Positions 15,184 through 22,540 of a stretch of 45,119 bases of DNA are shown in pieces. Source of the stretch: Deltaproteobacteria bacterium (GTDB lineage Bacteria > Desulfobacterota > BSN033 > UBA1163). Each line of letters begins with the position of its first letter. The stretch's first letter is position 1. Below the pieces are notes generated by a model. That model worked only from the letters and a program-made list of their open reading frames with translations, did no database searches and was not told the origin of the DNA. Location: contig JAGVBT010000049.1 in assembly GCA_020059605.1 (NCBI GenBank), positions 1 to 45,119 on the forward strand. Reading direction: 5' to 3'. Both the position numbers and the translations under genes were made by a program.

Positions 15184-15975
15184 ATGAAAAGGCCGATGGG
15201 TTTCTCTCTTATGGCGGTATTCATTCTCTCCTTCTGTTTAGCCTTATCGATTATGGCCCAGGAGAAGAAGGAGGGAGACGAATTTTATACCATTAAGAAG
15301 GGGGATACGCTCTGGGATATATCGGAGAAATTTTTAAAAGACCCATTCCTGTGGCCGGCCTTGTGGCAAAGGAACCCCTATATCACCAACCCTCACTGGA
15401 TTTATCCGGGTAATCCCGTTCGCCTCTCTTCCCTGCCGGAGGTGAAAAAAGAAGAACTCCCGAAGGCGGTGGAGGAGAAGCCCAAAGAGGTTAAGGAGGT
15501 GAAACCGGAGGTAGCGCAAGTGAAGAAAGCGGAGCCTCCTCCGGCCGTCGAGAAGAAGTCGGAGACCATCCAGGAGAAGAAACCGGTCGAGGAGAAGAAA
15601 ATGATCCCGGAGATACGTTCGGCCGGATTTATTGCCGGCCTGGACTATCAGGGGATCGGTATCATCCTTGACAATAAGGAAGGAAAGAACCTAATGGCGG
15701 AAGGGGATGTGATCTACCTCTCTTTCAAGGCTGCCGAATTCGTTTCCGTTGGCAATAAGTATACCATTTTTCGCGCTTCGGACATTATCCGGGACCCAGT
15801 GACGGACAAGAAGATTGGAAGAAAGTATAACATTTCTGGAAATATTGAAATCATCGATCGATATGGAAATTTTTATACGGCAAGAGTGCTCGAGGCTTTT
15901 GATGCCATCTATAAAGGCGATATGATCCAACCCTATTCGAAGGAGAAGATGGAGCTGGAAGGAAAGAAGAGATAA
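15184..15975 (+). CDS. Secreted LysM-domain protein
   Basis: 263 residues. Signal peptide (MKRPMGFSLMAVFILSFCLALSIMAQ), then a LysM domain at about residues 34-82 (YTIKKGDTLWDISEKFLKDP, FLWPALWQRNPYITNPHWIYPG), a Lys/Glu/Pro-rich linker (~85-140), and a C-terminal beta-rich domain (~145-255) of unknown type. LysM binds peptidoglycan glycan strands, so a cell-wall-associated periplasmic protein is expected. GAGGAGG precedes the ATG. It has its own promoter and a terminator at 16005, so it is monocistronic. Confidence 0.88.
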   Translation: MKRPMGFSLMAVFILSFCLALSIMAQEKKEGDEFYTIKKGDTLWDISEKFLKDPFLWPALWQRNPYITNPHWIYPGNPVRLSSLPEVKKEELPKAVEEKPKEVKEVKPEVAQVKKAEPPPAVEKKSETIQEKKPVEEKKMIPEIRSAGFIAGLDYQGIGIILDNKEGKNLMAEGDVIYLSFKAAEFVSVGNKYTIFRASDIIRDPVTDKKIGRKYNISGNIEIIDRYGNFYTARVLEAFDAIYKGDMIQPYSKEKMELEGKKR

Positions 15976-16004
15976 TCGACGTGGTGAATTCCCATGATCA
16001 TCCG

Positions 16005-16044
16005 AAGCTTTGGGGACGGCCTGACCTCTCCAAAGCTTTTTTTG
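16005..16044 (+). terminator. Rho-independent terminator of the LysM gene
   Basis: AAGCTTTGGGGA (16005-16016) pairs with TCTCCAAAGCTT (16027-16038), one G-U pair, directly followed by a T tract (16037-16043). Confidence 0.85.
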
Positions 16045-16048
16045 TGAA

Positions 16049-16165
16049 GCTCCCCACTCACAGAGCGGGGCTTCCCGGACACGTCTTGGCGATCGGAAAG
16101 CGAGCCAATGAAGCGTCATTTTAAAACTATGCCCTTTGACCCCGCCTGCAAGGCGGAGCTTGCGG
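16049..16165. repeat. GC-rich palindromic block between the LysM gene and dprA
   Basis: CTCCCCACTC-ACA-GAGCGGGG (about 16050-16070) and CCCCGCCTGCAAGGCGGAGC...GCGGGG (about 16140-16166) form hairpins of the same composition as the one at 15078. They flank the same gene. Possibly relics of an IS200/IS605-type element or an intergenic repeat family; origin uncertain. Confidence 0.45.
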
Positions 16166-16219
16166 GGCGCTTGCCGGTCAACCCTTCCTCTTTCTAAGAA
16201 GGAAGTTGTCCCGACATGG

Positions 16220-17329
16220 ATGTTCAAAATGGCCGAAGACCTTTTTTACTGGTTAGCCTTACATTTGGTTCCGGGAATCGGAAGTGTTTTCATTAAAAGA
16301 CTTCTTGATCGTTTCAAAACTCCTCGGGCTGTCTTTCAGGCTTCGTACCATGAGCTCATGGAGGTTGAAGGACTGGGCGCGAAGGCGGCCGGCGAAATTC
16401 GAAAGGGGCCATCCGAACAGGCGGTGAAAAAAGAGTTGTCCCTCCTGGAACAGTCGGGAGCAAGGATTGTCACCTTAATCGATGAGGATTATCCTTCACG
16501 CCTCAGGGATATCTATGATCCTCCTGCCCTGCTTTACTTGAAAGGAGAATTGAAAGAGGCCGATCAATTAGCCGTGTCGATTGTGGGAAGCAGAAGGATT
16601 TCCCCTTATGGAAAGTGGATCACGGAGAAGATTAGCCGGGACCTTGTCCATCACGGCGTTACCATTGTAAGCGGAATGGCAAGAGGGGTCGATTCCGCGG
16701 CTCACTGGGGGGCCATTGCAGGAGGGGGAAGGACCATTGCTGTTCTGGGCTGCGGGGTGGATGTGGTCTATCCTCCCGAAAATCGTAATCTCTTCACGAA
16801 AATCATTGAGCAGGGGGCTGTCCTTTCGGAATTTTCCATGGGTTCATCTCCGGAGGGAGGACATTTCCCCAAGCGAAACCGAATCATCAGCGGCCTTTCT
16901 ATCGGCGTGGTTGTGGTCCAGGCCGGTCCGAAGAGCGGGTCCCTCATCACGGCCCAGTATGCCCTGGATCAGGGCAGGGATGTTTTCGCCATCCCGGGAA
17001 ATGTCGGGGCGGAGGGAAGCCGGGGGACAAACCGATTGATCAAGGACGGGGCAAAGCTAGTTGAATCAAGTGAAGATATCCTGGAAGAGATACTGCCCCA
17101 ATGGAAAAATGAAAAGGAGGAGAGGGTGGAGATCGAGCCCCGGAGGCCTGAACTGAGCGAAGAGGAGAAGGTTCTCTTTGAGATGTTAGGAGATCATCCT
17201 CTCCATATCGATATGATGATTCGAGAGAGTCCATTTGAGCCTGGCAAAGTGTCGAGTCTTCTCTTAAACTTAGAGTTGAAGGGGTTGGTTTCTCAATGGC
17301 CCGGAAAGTGTTTCAGCAAGAAGATGTAA
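16220..17329 (+). CDS. dprA: DNA-processing protein DprA
   Basis: 369-residue DprA/Smf, which loads RecA on incoming single-stranded DNA. An N-terminal helix-hairpin-helix region contains VEGLGAKAAGEI. The Rossmann-like core has VSIVGSRRISPYGK, VSGMARGVDSAAHWGA, TIAVLGCGVDVVYPPENRNL, RNRIISGLSIGVVVVQAG and SGSLITAQYALDQGRDVFAIPG. A C-terminal winged helix covers ~305-369. The upstream open frame to 16136 is non-conserved. The in-frame ATGs 16220 and 16229 both precede the conserved EDLFYWLAL; ribosome-site spacing (AAGGAAG near 16199) is poor, so the exact start is uncertain. Confidence 0.93.
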   Translation: MFKMAEDLFYWLALHLVPGIGSVFIKRLLDRFKTPRAVFQASYHELMEVEGLGAKAAGEIRKGPSEQAVKKELSLLEQSGARIVTLIDEDYPSRLRDIYDPPALLYLKGELKEADQLAVSIVGSRRISPYGKWITEKISRDLVHHGVTIVSGMARGVDSAAHWGAIAGGGRTIAVLGCGVDVVYPPENRNLFTKIIEQGAVLSEFSMGSSPEGGHFPKRNRIISGLSIGVVVVQAGPKSGSLITAQYALDQGRDVFAIPGNVGAEGSRGTNRLIKDGAKLVESSEDILEEILPQWKNEKEERVEIEPRRPELSEEEKVLFEMLGDHPLHIDMMIRESPFEPGKVSSLLLNLELKGLVSQWPGKCFSKKM

Positions 17330-17683
17330 ACCCCGTTAGAAATTCCAGTCGTTTCGGACCCTCGACATACTCAGGGCTGTGAGTCCTGCGGCGCGGGATC
17401 GAACGGCTCGAAGCCAGCTGGTCCATTATTTTTTAGGGGTGAAAAATAAGGAAGGATGAGTTAGGAATGATGACATTAGATTCTAAATCATGAAATTTGA
17501 GAATTTCCTTCTAACATTCAAAGAACATAAAAGTTGTCATAAACTTGGTTCGGCATCTCGATTTGTTCTGAGGGTCAGATCCTGAAACGATACTGAAACA
17601 AGTTCAGCACAAGGCCCAGGATGACAGGCCTGGGAAATTTCAAATATTTTTGGGTGGAATTCAGAAGAGAGGATTGAAAATAG
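17330..17683. other. 354-bp non-coding stretch before topA with repeat words
   Basis: No gene seen. It contains GGCT-CGA-AGCC (17405-17415), an AT hairpin TTATTTTT/AAAAATAA (17426-17433 and 17442-17449), and from ~17565 the words AGATCCTGAAAC and ACAAGTTCAGCAC with CCCAGGATGACAGGCCTGGG, resembling dispersed repeats seen in deltaproteobacteria. The topA ribosome site GAGAGGA follows. It is not a tRNA: no cloverleaf could be drawn. Confidence 0.5.
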
Positions 17684-19924
17684 ATGGTCAAGGGAATGAT
17701 CGTTGTTGAATCTCCGACGAAGGTGAGGACCCTTCAGAAATTTTTAGGAGACGATTATATCATTAAGGCCTCGGTGGGGCATGTCAAAGACCTTCCGGAG
17801 GGTCAATTGGGGGTGGATCTTGACCGGGATTTTCATCCCGATTATGTGACCATCTCCGGGAAAACAAAGGTCCTCCGGGAGCTCAAGAAAGCCAGTAAAG
17901 AGGTGAAGAATATTTATCTCGGGCCCGACCCGGACCGGGAAGGAGAGGCCATTGCTTGGCATATCGCCGAAGAGATCGACGGTAAAAATAAAAATATCTA
18001 TAGGGTTCTCTTCAATGAGATCACAAAGAAGGCCGTCCTCGATGCCCTCAAAAAACCCGGAAAGCTACAGCAATCAAAATACGAGGCCCAGCAGGCCCGA
18101 AGGATTCTGGACCGACTGGTGGGGTATCAGGTCAGCCCCATCCTCTGGGAGAAGGTGCGGAGGGGGTTGAGCGCAGGCCGCGTGCAATCTGTTGCCGTCC
18201 GGATCATCTGTGAGAGAGAAAGAGAGATTGAGCGTTTCATCTCTCAAGAATACTGGAGTCTGACCGCTACCCTGAGGGGAAAAGACTCCCCGGTTTCTTT
18301 CGACGCAAAACTGGTTAAGTGGAAGGGGAAGAAGGTGGACATGGCCAACGAGTCTGAAGCCGTGTCCATGAAGAAACGGCTCGAATCGGTCCCTTACACG
18401 GTTTCAAAAATCCTTCAACAGGAGAAGAAACGACATCCCCTTCCTCCCTTCATCACCAGCCGCCTCCAGCAGGAGGCCTCCCGGAAACTCTCGTTCAGCG
18501 CCTATAAGACCATGAGGATTGCACAGAAACTGTATGAAGGAGTGGACCTGGGCGAGGCAGGGACGGTGGGTTTGATCACCTATATGCGGACCGATTCTCC
18601 CCGCGTCTCTTCGGAGGCCGTCCATCAGGTCAGGGGGTGGATCAAAAACCGTTTCGGAGAATCCTTTGTTCCTCCCAAACCGAATCTCTATAAAAGCCGG
18701 AAAGGAGCCCAGGAAGCCCATGAAGCCATTCGTCCGACTTCGCTCGACCTGGAGCCCGACAGGATGAAGCCTGTGCTCGACAAAGATCAGTGGGCGCTTT
18801 ATAAACTGATCTGGGACCGATTCGTGGCTTCCCAGATGGCCTCGGCAGTTTTTCTTCAGACCACGATCGAGATCAAGGCGGGGGAAGGGATTTTCACTGC
18901 GTCCGGAAGCGTACCCGTTTTTCCCGGATTCATGGCTCTTTATGTGGAATCGGAGGACAATCACCGCTCCGCAGATAACCGCGCGGAAACGGAAGAGAAG
19001 AAGTTGCCGCTTTTAACGGAGGGAGAAGTCGTTGAATTACTGGGCCTCATGCCCAAACAGCACTTCACCCAGCCTCCCCCCCGATTTTCGGAGGCCAGCC
19101 TGATTAAGGAGCTCGAAGAGAAGGGGATAGGAAGGCCTTCCACCTACGCCGCGATTTTGAACACCATTAAAGGGAAGGAATACGTGGGGATGGAAAAAGG
19201 AAAGTTCTTTCCCACCGAATTGGGTTATCTGGTGAATGACCTTCTGGTGGTCAATTTCCCTGATATTCTCAACATTGAGTTCACGGCCCTGATGGAAGAG
19301 AACCTGGATAAGATCGAGGAGGGGGAAAAGGGCTGGGTGGAAACGCTTAAAGAATTTTATGCTCCTTTCCGGAAGGACCTGGAGATGGCAAAGGTCTCCA
19401 TGCGGGATGTGAAACGGGAGCAGATCCCCACCGACGCCGTCTGTGAGCAGTGCGGATCGAAGATGGTGAAGCGGTGGGGCAAGAGAGGTTATTTTCTGGC
19501 CTGCTCGAACTATCCCGAATGCCGTTATACCCGGGAGGTGGAGGAAAACGGTGGAAATCAAAAGGTGGAGACCGATGAGCGGTGCGAGAAATGCGGAAGC
19601 CCGATGATCATCAAGAACGGAAAATTCGGGAAATTTTTAGCCTGTTCCGACTACCCCGCCTGTAAGTCCACCCAGTCGATCCATACCGGTGTCCGCTGCC
19701 CCCAGGAAGGATGCGAAGGCATGATCTCGGAGCGAAGGACCCGCAAAGGCAGGACCTTTTATGGCTGCACCCATTATCCGACGTGCACCTTTGCCCTCTG
19801 GGACAAACCCGTTCCGGAGAAATGCCCTCAGTGCGATTATCCGTTCCTGGTTGAAAAACAGGGGAAGGGCGGTATCTCAAAGCGGTGCCCGAGCAAAGAG
19901 TGCGGATACCGCTCTTCAGAATGA
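17684..19924 (+). CDS. topA: DNA topoisomerase I (type IA)
   Basis: 746 residues. Relaxes negatively supercoiled DNA. TOPRIM domain at the N-terminus (MIVVESPTKVRTLQKFLGDD; GPDPDREGEAIAWHIAEE with the DxDxE metal site), RGLSAGRVQSVAVRIIC, and the active-site tyrosine Y300 in VGLITYMRTDSPRVS. IGRPSTYAAIL follows. The C-terminus holds four zinc-ribbon repeats: CEQCGSKM...CSNYPEC, CEKCGSPM...CSDYPAC, CPQEGCEGM...CTHYPTC and a diverged fourth. Its last 9 nt overlap the convergent radical SAM gene. Confidence 0.96.
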   Translation: MVKGMIVVESPTKVRTLQKFLGDDYIIKASVGHVKDLPEGQLGVDLDRDFHPDYVTISGKTKVLRELKKASKEVKNIYLGPDPDREGEAIAWHIAEEIDGKNKNIYRVLFNEITKKAVLDALKKPGKLQQSKYEAQQARRILDRLVGYQVSPILWEKVRRGLSAGRVQSVAVRIICEREREIERFISQEYWSLTATLRGKDSPVSFDAKLVKWKGKKVDMANESEAVSMKKRLESVPYTVSKILQQEKKRHPLPPFITSRLQQEASRKLSFSAYKTMRIAQKLYEGVDLGEAGTVGLITYMRTDSPRVSSEAVHQVRGWIKNRFGESFVPPKPNLYKSRKGAQEAHEAIRPTSLDLEPDRMKPVLDKDQWALYKLIWDRFVASQMASAVFLQTTIEIKAGEGIFTASGSVPVFPGFMALYVESEDNHRSADNRAETEEKKLPLLTEGEVVELLGLMPKQHFTQPPPRFSEASLIKELEEKGIGRPSTYAAILNTIKGKEYVGMEKGKFFPTELGYLVNDLLVVNFPDILNIEFTALMEENLDKIEEGEKGWVETLKEFYAPFRKDLEMAKVSMRDVKREQIPTDAVCEQCGSKMVKRWGKRGYFLACSNYPECRYTREVEENGGNQKVETDERCEKCGSPMIIKNGKFGKFLACSDYPACKSTQSIHTGVRCPQEGCEGMISERRTRKGRTFYGCTHYPTCTFALWDKPVPEKCPQCDYPFLVEKQGKGGISKRCPSKECGYRSSE

Positions 19925-21232
19925 GTGCCCCCGGTACCTTCTCCTGCCCTCGATGATTTTCTTCTGCATGAACCGGCGTTGCATCCATTGGAAAGGAAAA
20001 TAGACCAGGCGATTGATCGGAGTGGATCGATAATTCCACTGAAATCTTTTCCCGATCGAGGGAATGGAATAAAAATCCCTCCATGCCTTTTTCCAGCCCT
20101 CCCGGAGCGTATCTACGTCCATCCTCTTTGGAAAGAAATATGGTGCCGCTTCATTCGGGTTTTCCAGGAGCCACCATCGGTCCTGAAACAGACGGCCTTC
20201 CTTTTTTACACGATGGTAAAATACCGTTTCGGGGTAGGGGGTCAGAAGGGCAAAGACGACAGAGAAGAGTTTGGCCTGGATGGCGAAGTTGACGGTTTCG
20301 TCAAAGACCGGGGGTTCGTCCTCATCAAAACCAAAGATGAAGGAAGCCCAGATGGTGATTCCAGCACGGTGAAGCAGGTCGATGATCTCCCGGTATTCCT
20401 CCGGGTTGTTCTGATATTTATAAGATTGGACCAGGTTCTGCTTGGACAGCGATTCGAACCCGATGAGGAGGCCGATGCACCCGCTCTTGGCCATGAGCTC
20501 CACGTCCCTGGTCTCTCTCAACCCGTGCAGGGAGGCCTGGCCGATCCATTTTTTTCTGAGAGGGATGAGGGCTTTGAACAATTCCCTGGAATAGGAAGGG
20601 TGGCCGATGATATTGTCGTCATTGAACATGACTAGGCGACGGGGAAGGTTCTTGACCTCCTCGATGACAGCAGAAATGGGCCTGAGCCTGTAGGAATCGC
20701 CGAAGAATTTCCGGACGGAGCAGAATTCACAGCGGTAGGGGCAGCCCCGGCTGACCTGGACCACATCGAGCGGAAAGTAACCCCTTCTGGGAAGTATGTT
20801 CCTTCGGGGTTGTGGTATAATCAAAGGGTTGGTAAAATTTGCCTGCCGATAGAAAGGTTTGAGATCGCCTCTCCTGGCATCTTCGATGATGGACGTCCAG
20901 ATCTCTTCCGCCTCTCCGATGACCACGGCATCCGAGTGTTCTTTTGCCTCTTCGGGGAGGGCAGTGGGATGAATTCCTCCCAGCACGACCTGGACTCCCT
21001 TCTTCCGGTATGCATCCGCAATCCGGTAAGCTCTCAGGGCTGTCTTGGTCAGGACAGTAATTCCGACAAGGTCAACCTCTTTCAGCTCCCTGTTAAGATC
21101 GATAGGGGAAAGAAGGTCGTCCGTAAAAGAGATCGCTACGTTCAAAGGAGTGAGGCTGGCAAGGATGGGAAGGGCAAGATTGGGAACAGGAGCATTCTCT
21201 TCAACGGCAGGAGAGATAAGTTCAATCTTCAT
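19916..21232 (-). CDS. B12-binding-domain radical SAM protein
   Basis: 438 residues. The N-terminal ~130 residues are a cobalamin-binding-type Rossmann domain (VDLVGITVLTKTALRAYRIA, VVLGGIHPTALPEEAKEHSD, VVIGEAEEIW). The radical SAM core has CPYRCEFC near 165-172 (SRGCPYRCEFCSVRKFFG), NDDNIIGHPSYSRELF and GFESLSKQNL. The classical DxHxxG cobalamin motif is not evident. A C-terminal region with TPYPETVFYHRVKKEGRL is typical of the hopanoid/lipid- and uncharacterised methyltransferase-like B12-rSAM group. Substrate unknown. Convergent with topA, and upstream it faces the deleted transposon copy. Confidence 0.87.
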   Translation of the reverse strand: MKIELISPAVEENAPVPNLALPILASLTPLNVAISFTDDLLSPIDLNRELKEVDLVGITVLTKTALRAYRIADAYRKKGVQVVLGGIHPTALPEEAKEHSDAVVIGEAEEIWTSIIEDARRGDLKPFYRQANFTNPLIIPQPRRNILPRRGYFPLDVVQVSRGCPYRCEFCSVRKFFGDSYRLRPISAVIEEVKNLPRRLVMFNDDNIIGHPSYSRELFKALIPLRKKWIGQASLHGLRETRDVELMAKSGCIGLLIGFESLSKQNLVQSYKYQNNPEEYREIIDLLHRAGITIWASFIFGFDEDEPPVFDETVNFAIQAKLFSVVFALLTPYPETVFYHRVKKEGRLFQDRWWLLENPNEAAPYFFPKRMDVDTLREGWKKAWRDFYSIPSIGKRFQWNYRSTPINRLVYFPFQWMQRRFMQKKIIEGRRRYRGHSF

Positions 21233-21270
21233 AAAAAAAATCTAACAATGTTCTATGTAATTGTAAAATG

Positions 21271-21503
21271 GGGACGTTGTTGACTATGTGGAATAACTAC
21301 AAATAGAACAACGGATGGGATGTCATTGGAGTGATATTTTTCTGATACATTCGGAGATTGCAAAGCAGGGTGTCAAGGGATTGGGATTATCAGTAACAGA
21401 AGAGGAGAAGTTTTTAGAAGGCCTCTCCATCAGCAATGTCCAAGATACTACCGAGAAATTCTCAAAGAAAAAGTGCGTAATTCAACTTAGTCAACAACGT
21501 CCC
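21271..21503. mobile_element. Internally deleted, non-autonomous copy of the Y1-transposase element
   Basis: 233 bp bounded by inverted repeats GGGACGTTGTTGACTA (left) and TAGTCAACAACGTCCC (right), the same ends as the 34302-35405 element. The inside (about 21350-21480) aligns by eye with the 3' coding end of that transposase (GAGATTGC...GTCAAGG..TTGGGA.T.TCA), now full of substitutions. Inversion may extend outward (AAAATGG / CCATTTT). The internal 66-codon frame is a decayed remnant, not a gene. Confidence 0.85.
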
Positions 21504-21523
21504 CCATTTTTATAATGTTTTTC

Positions 21524-21553
21524 TTGACAAGTTTTTTGGTCTTATTGTATAAT
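21524..21553 (+). promoter_or_regulatory. Consensus sigma70 promoter (distal) of the DUF2080-GNAT pair
   Basis: TTGACA, 18 nt, TATAAT. The surrounding TTTTTCTTGACAAGTTTTTT recurs at 21603 with few changes. Confidence 0.75.
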
Positions 21554-21602
21554 TATTTTGTAGCTACTTTATGGTTAACTCCCTCTTCTGTAAATTTTTT
21601 TC

Positions 21603-21631
21603 TTGACAACTTTTTGATGCTCTATTATAGG
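21603..21631 (+). promoter_or_regulatory. Second, duplicated promoter (proximal) of the DUF2080-GNAT pair
   Basis: TTGACA, 17 nt, TATAGG in a ~22-bp near-duplicate of the distal promoter's -35 region. AGTTAAC words (GGTTAACTCC near 21574, AGTTAACATGG near 21650) and the palindrome GTAGCTAC (near 21562) lie around it and could be operator parts. Confidence 0.6.
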
Positions 21632-21686
21632 TACATTGTAATTGGGAAGTAGTTAACATGGAATCATTAAACCTCTAAGGGATGGC

Positions 21687-21878
21687 ATGATACAAAGAAA
21701 AGAACCTAACCTTGAGGAGCTTCAACCTTCTTCGATCAATGTCCATAACAAATCCAAATTCGAGGTCTATGGCGAGGAGATGATCGAGAAGGAAGTTAAG
21801 CAGAGTGGGAACAGTGGCCGGGTTTACCTTCCTCCGGAATGGGTGGGGAAGCATGTGAAGATCATTCGGATTGACTGA
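21687..21878 (+). CDS. DUF2080-family small protein (AbrB-like appearance)
   Basis: 63 residues. The C-terminal half, IEKEVKQSGNSGRVYLPPEW then VGKHVKIIRID, is the DUF2080 signature, a family annotated as transposon-encoded in archaea and some bacteria. The GNSGRVYLPPEW pattern resembles the swapped-hairpin AbrB/MazE DNA-binding fold of antitoxins (inference). AAGGGATGG lies before the ATG. The GNAT gene starts 8 nt after its stop. The AT-rich surroundings and two strong promoters set it apart from its neighbours, suggesting acquisition with or near the transposon. Confidence 0.75.
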   Translation: MIQRKEPNLEELQPSSINVHNKSKFEVYGEEMIEKEVKQSGNSGRVYLPPEWVGKHVKIIRID

Positions 21879-21885
21879 GAACGAG

Positions 21886-22326
21886 ATGGAGAGAGAGATC
21901 AAAATCCGGAAGATCAGAGCCGAAGATGCCCCTGAAATCGTTGCGATCCAGGAATCCATTTTACAAAAGAAAGTATCGAAAAACTGGATTCAAAAGGTAG
22001 AGGGACATCTTAAAAAACAAGAATCTTTAGGCTTTGTCGCTTTAAAGGATGGTCAAGTAGTAGGCTTCATCATTGGAGAAATCAAAGGGGAGGGCTTCGG
22101 CCTTGAGCAAAGCGGCTGGATTGAAGTGGTAGGGGTACATCCACGACAGATGGGAATAGGGATTGGTCGAATCTTAGCTGAAAAACTTTTTTCATTTTTT
22201 AAAAAAAAGAGAATCCACGATATCCATACCTCTGTGCGCTGGGATGCGGGTGATATGCTTTCTTTTTTCAAGGCTATTGGTTTTGACCGCTCCCCGTTTA
22301 TCAATCTTAGGAAACATTTGAATTGA
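21886..22326 (+). CDS. GNAT-family N-acetyltransferase
   Basis: 146 residues with a standard GNAT fold: IKIRKIRAEDAPEIVAIQES at the start, LGFVALKDGQVVGFIIGEI, the acetyl-CoA loop VHPRQMGIGIGRILAEKLF (Q/R-x-x-G-x-G/I pattern) and FFKAIGFDRSPFINL at the end. The ATG at 21886 is taken as start; a TTG at 21871 overlapping the DUF2080 stop is an alternative. Substrate unknown. The tight pairing with an AbrB-like partner raises a toxin-antitoxin-like or regulated-modification role, but this type lacks the usual RHH antitoxin partner of GNAT toxins. Confidence 0.85.
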   Translation: MEREIKIRKIRAEDAPEIVAIQESILQKKVSKNWIQKVEGHLKKQESLGFVALKDGQVVGFIIGEIKGEGFGLEQSGWIEVVGVHPRQMGIGIGRILAEKLFSFFKKKRIHDIHTSVRWDAGDMLSFFKAIGFDRSPFINLRKHLN

Positions 22327-22344
22327 ATCCTACTGTATTAAGAA

Positions 22345-22355
22345 CCGAGCTTCGG
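22345..22355. repeat. Small hairpin after the GNAT gene
   Basis: CCGA-GCT-TCGG 18 nt past the GNAT stop. It lacks a T tract, so at best a weak terminator or processing signal. The rest of 22356-22461 shows nothing recognisable. Confidence 0.3.
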
Positions 22356-22461
22356 GGTCAACGGATTTATTTTGAAGGGCGATGACGATCGTTAACAATC
22401 AAAGATGAAACAAACATGAACAATCTGATTTGCAAAAAAAGATACGAAAAGGCAGGTTTAC

Positions 22462-22490
22462 TTGTGTGGGGGACGTAATCATTTTATTAT
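22462..22490 (+). promoter_or_regulatory. Probable promoter of the bam operon
   Basis: TTGTGT, 17 nt, TATTAT, giving a leader of about 45 nt to bamB. No sigma54 element was found here. The -35 is weak, so an activator is plausible. Confidence 0.5.
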
Positions 22491-22540
22491 AAAAGAACAC
22501 GTGAAATTATTAACAAACTTCTACATAGAAGGGGTTAACA

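Noticed and set aside
17340-17420. tRNA-like sequence downstream of dprA
   Set aside because: GGATCGAACGGCTCG looks superficially like an inverted T arm, but no acceptor stem or cloverleaf can be drawn on either strand.
21315-21515. 66-residue open frame as an independent gene
   Set aside because: It is the decayed 3' end of the Y1 transposase within the deleted element and runs out through its terminal repeat.
22452-22468. GGCAGGTTTACTTG upstream of bamB as a sigma54 promoter
   Set aside because: The GC of the -12 element is absent and spacing does not fit.
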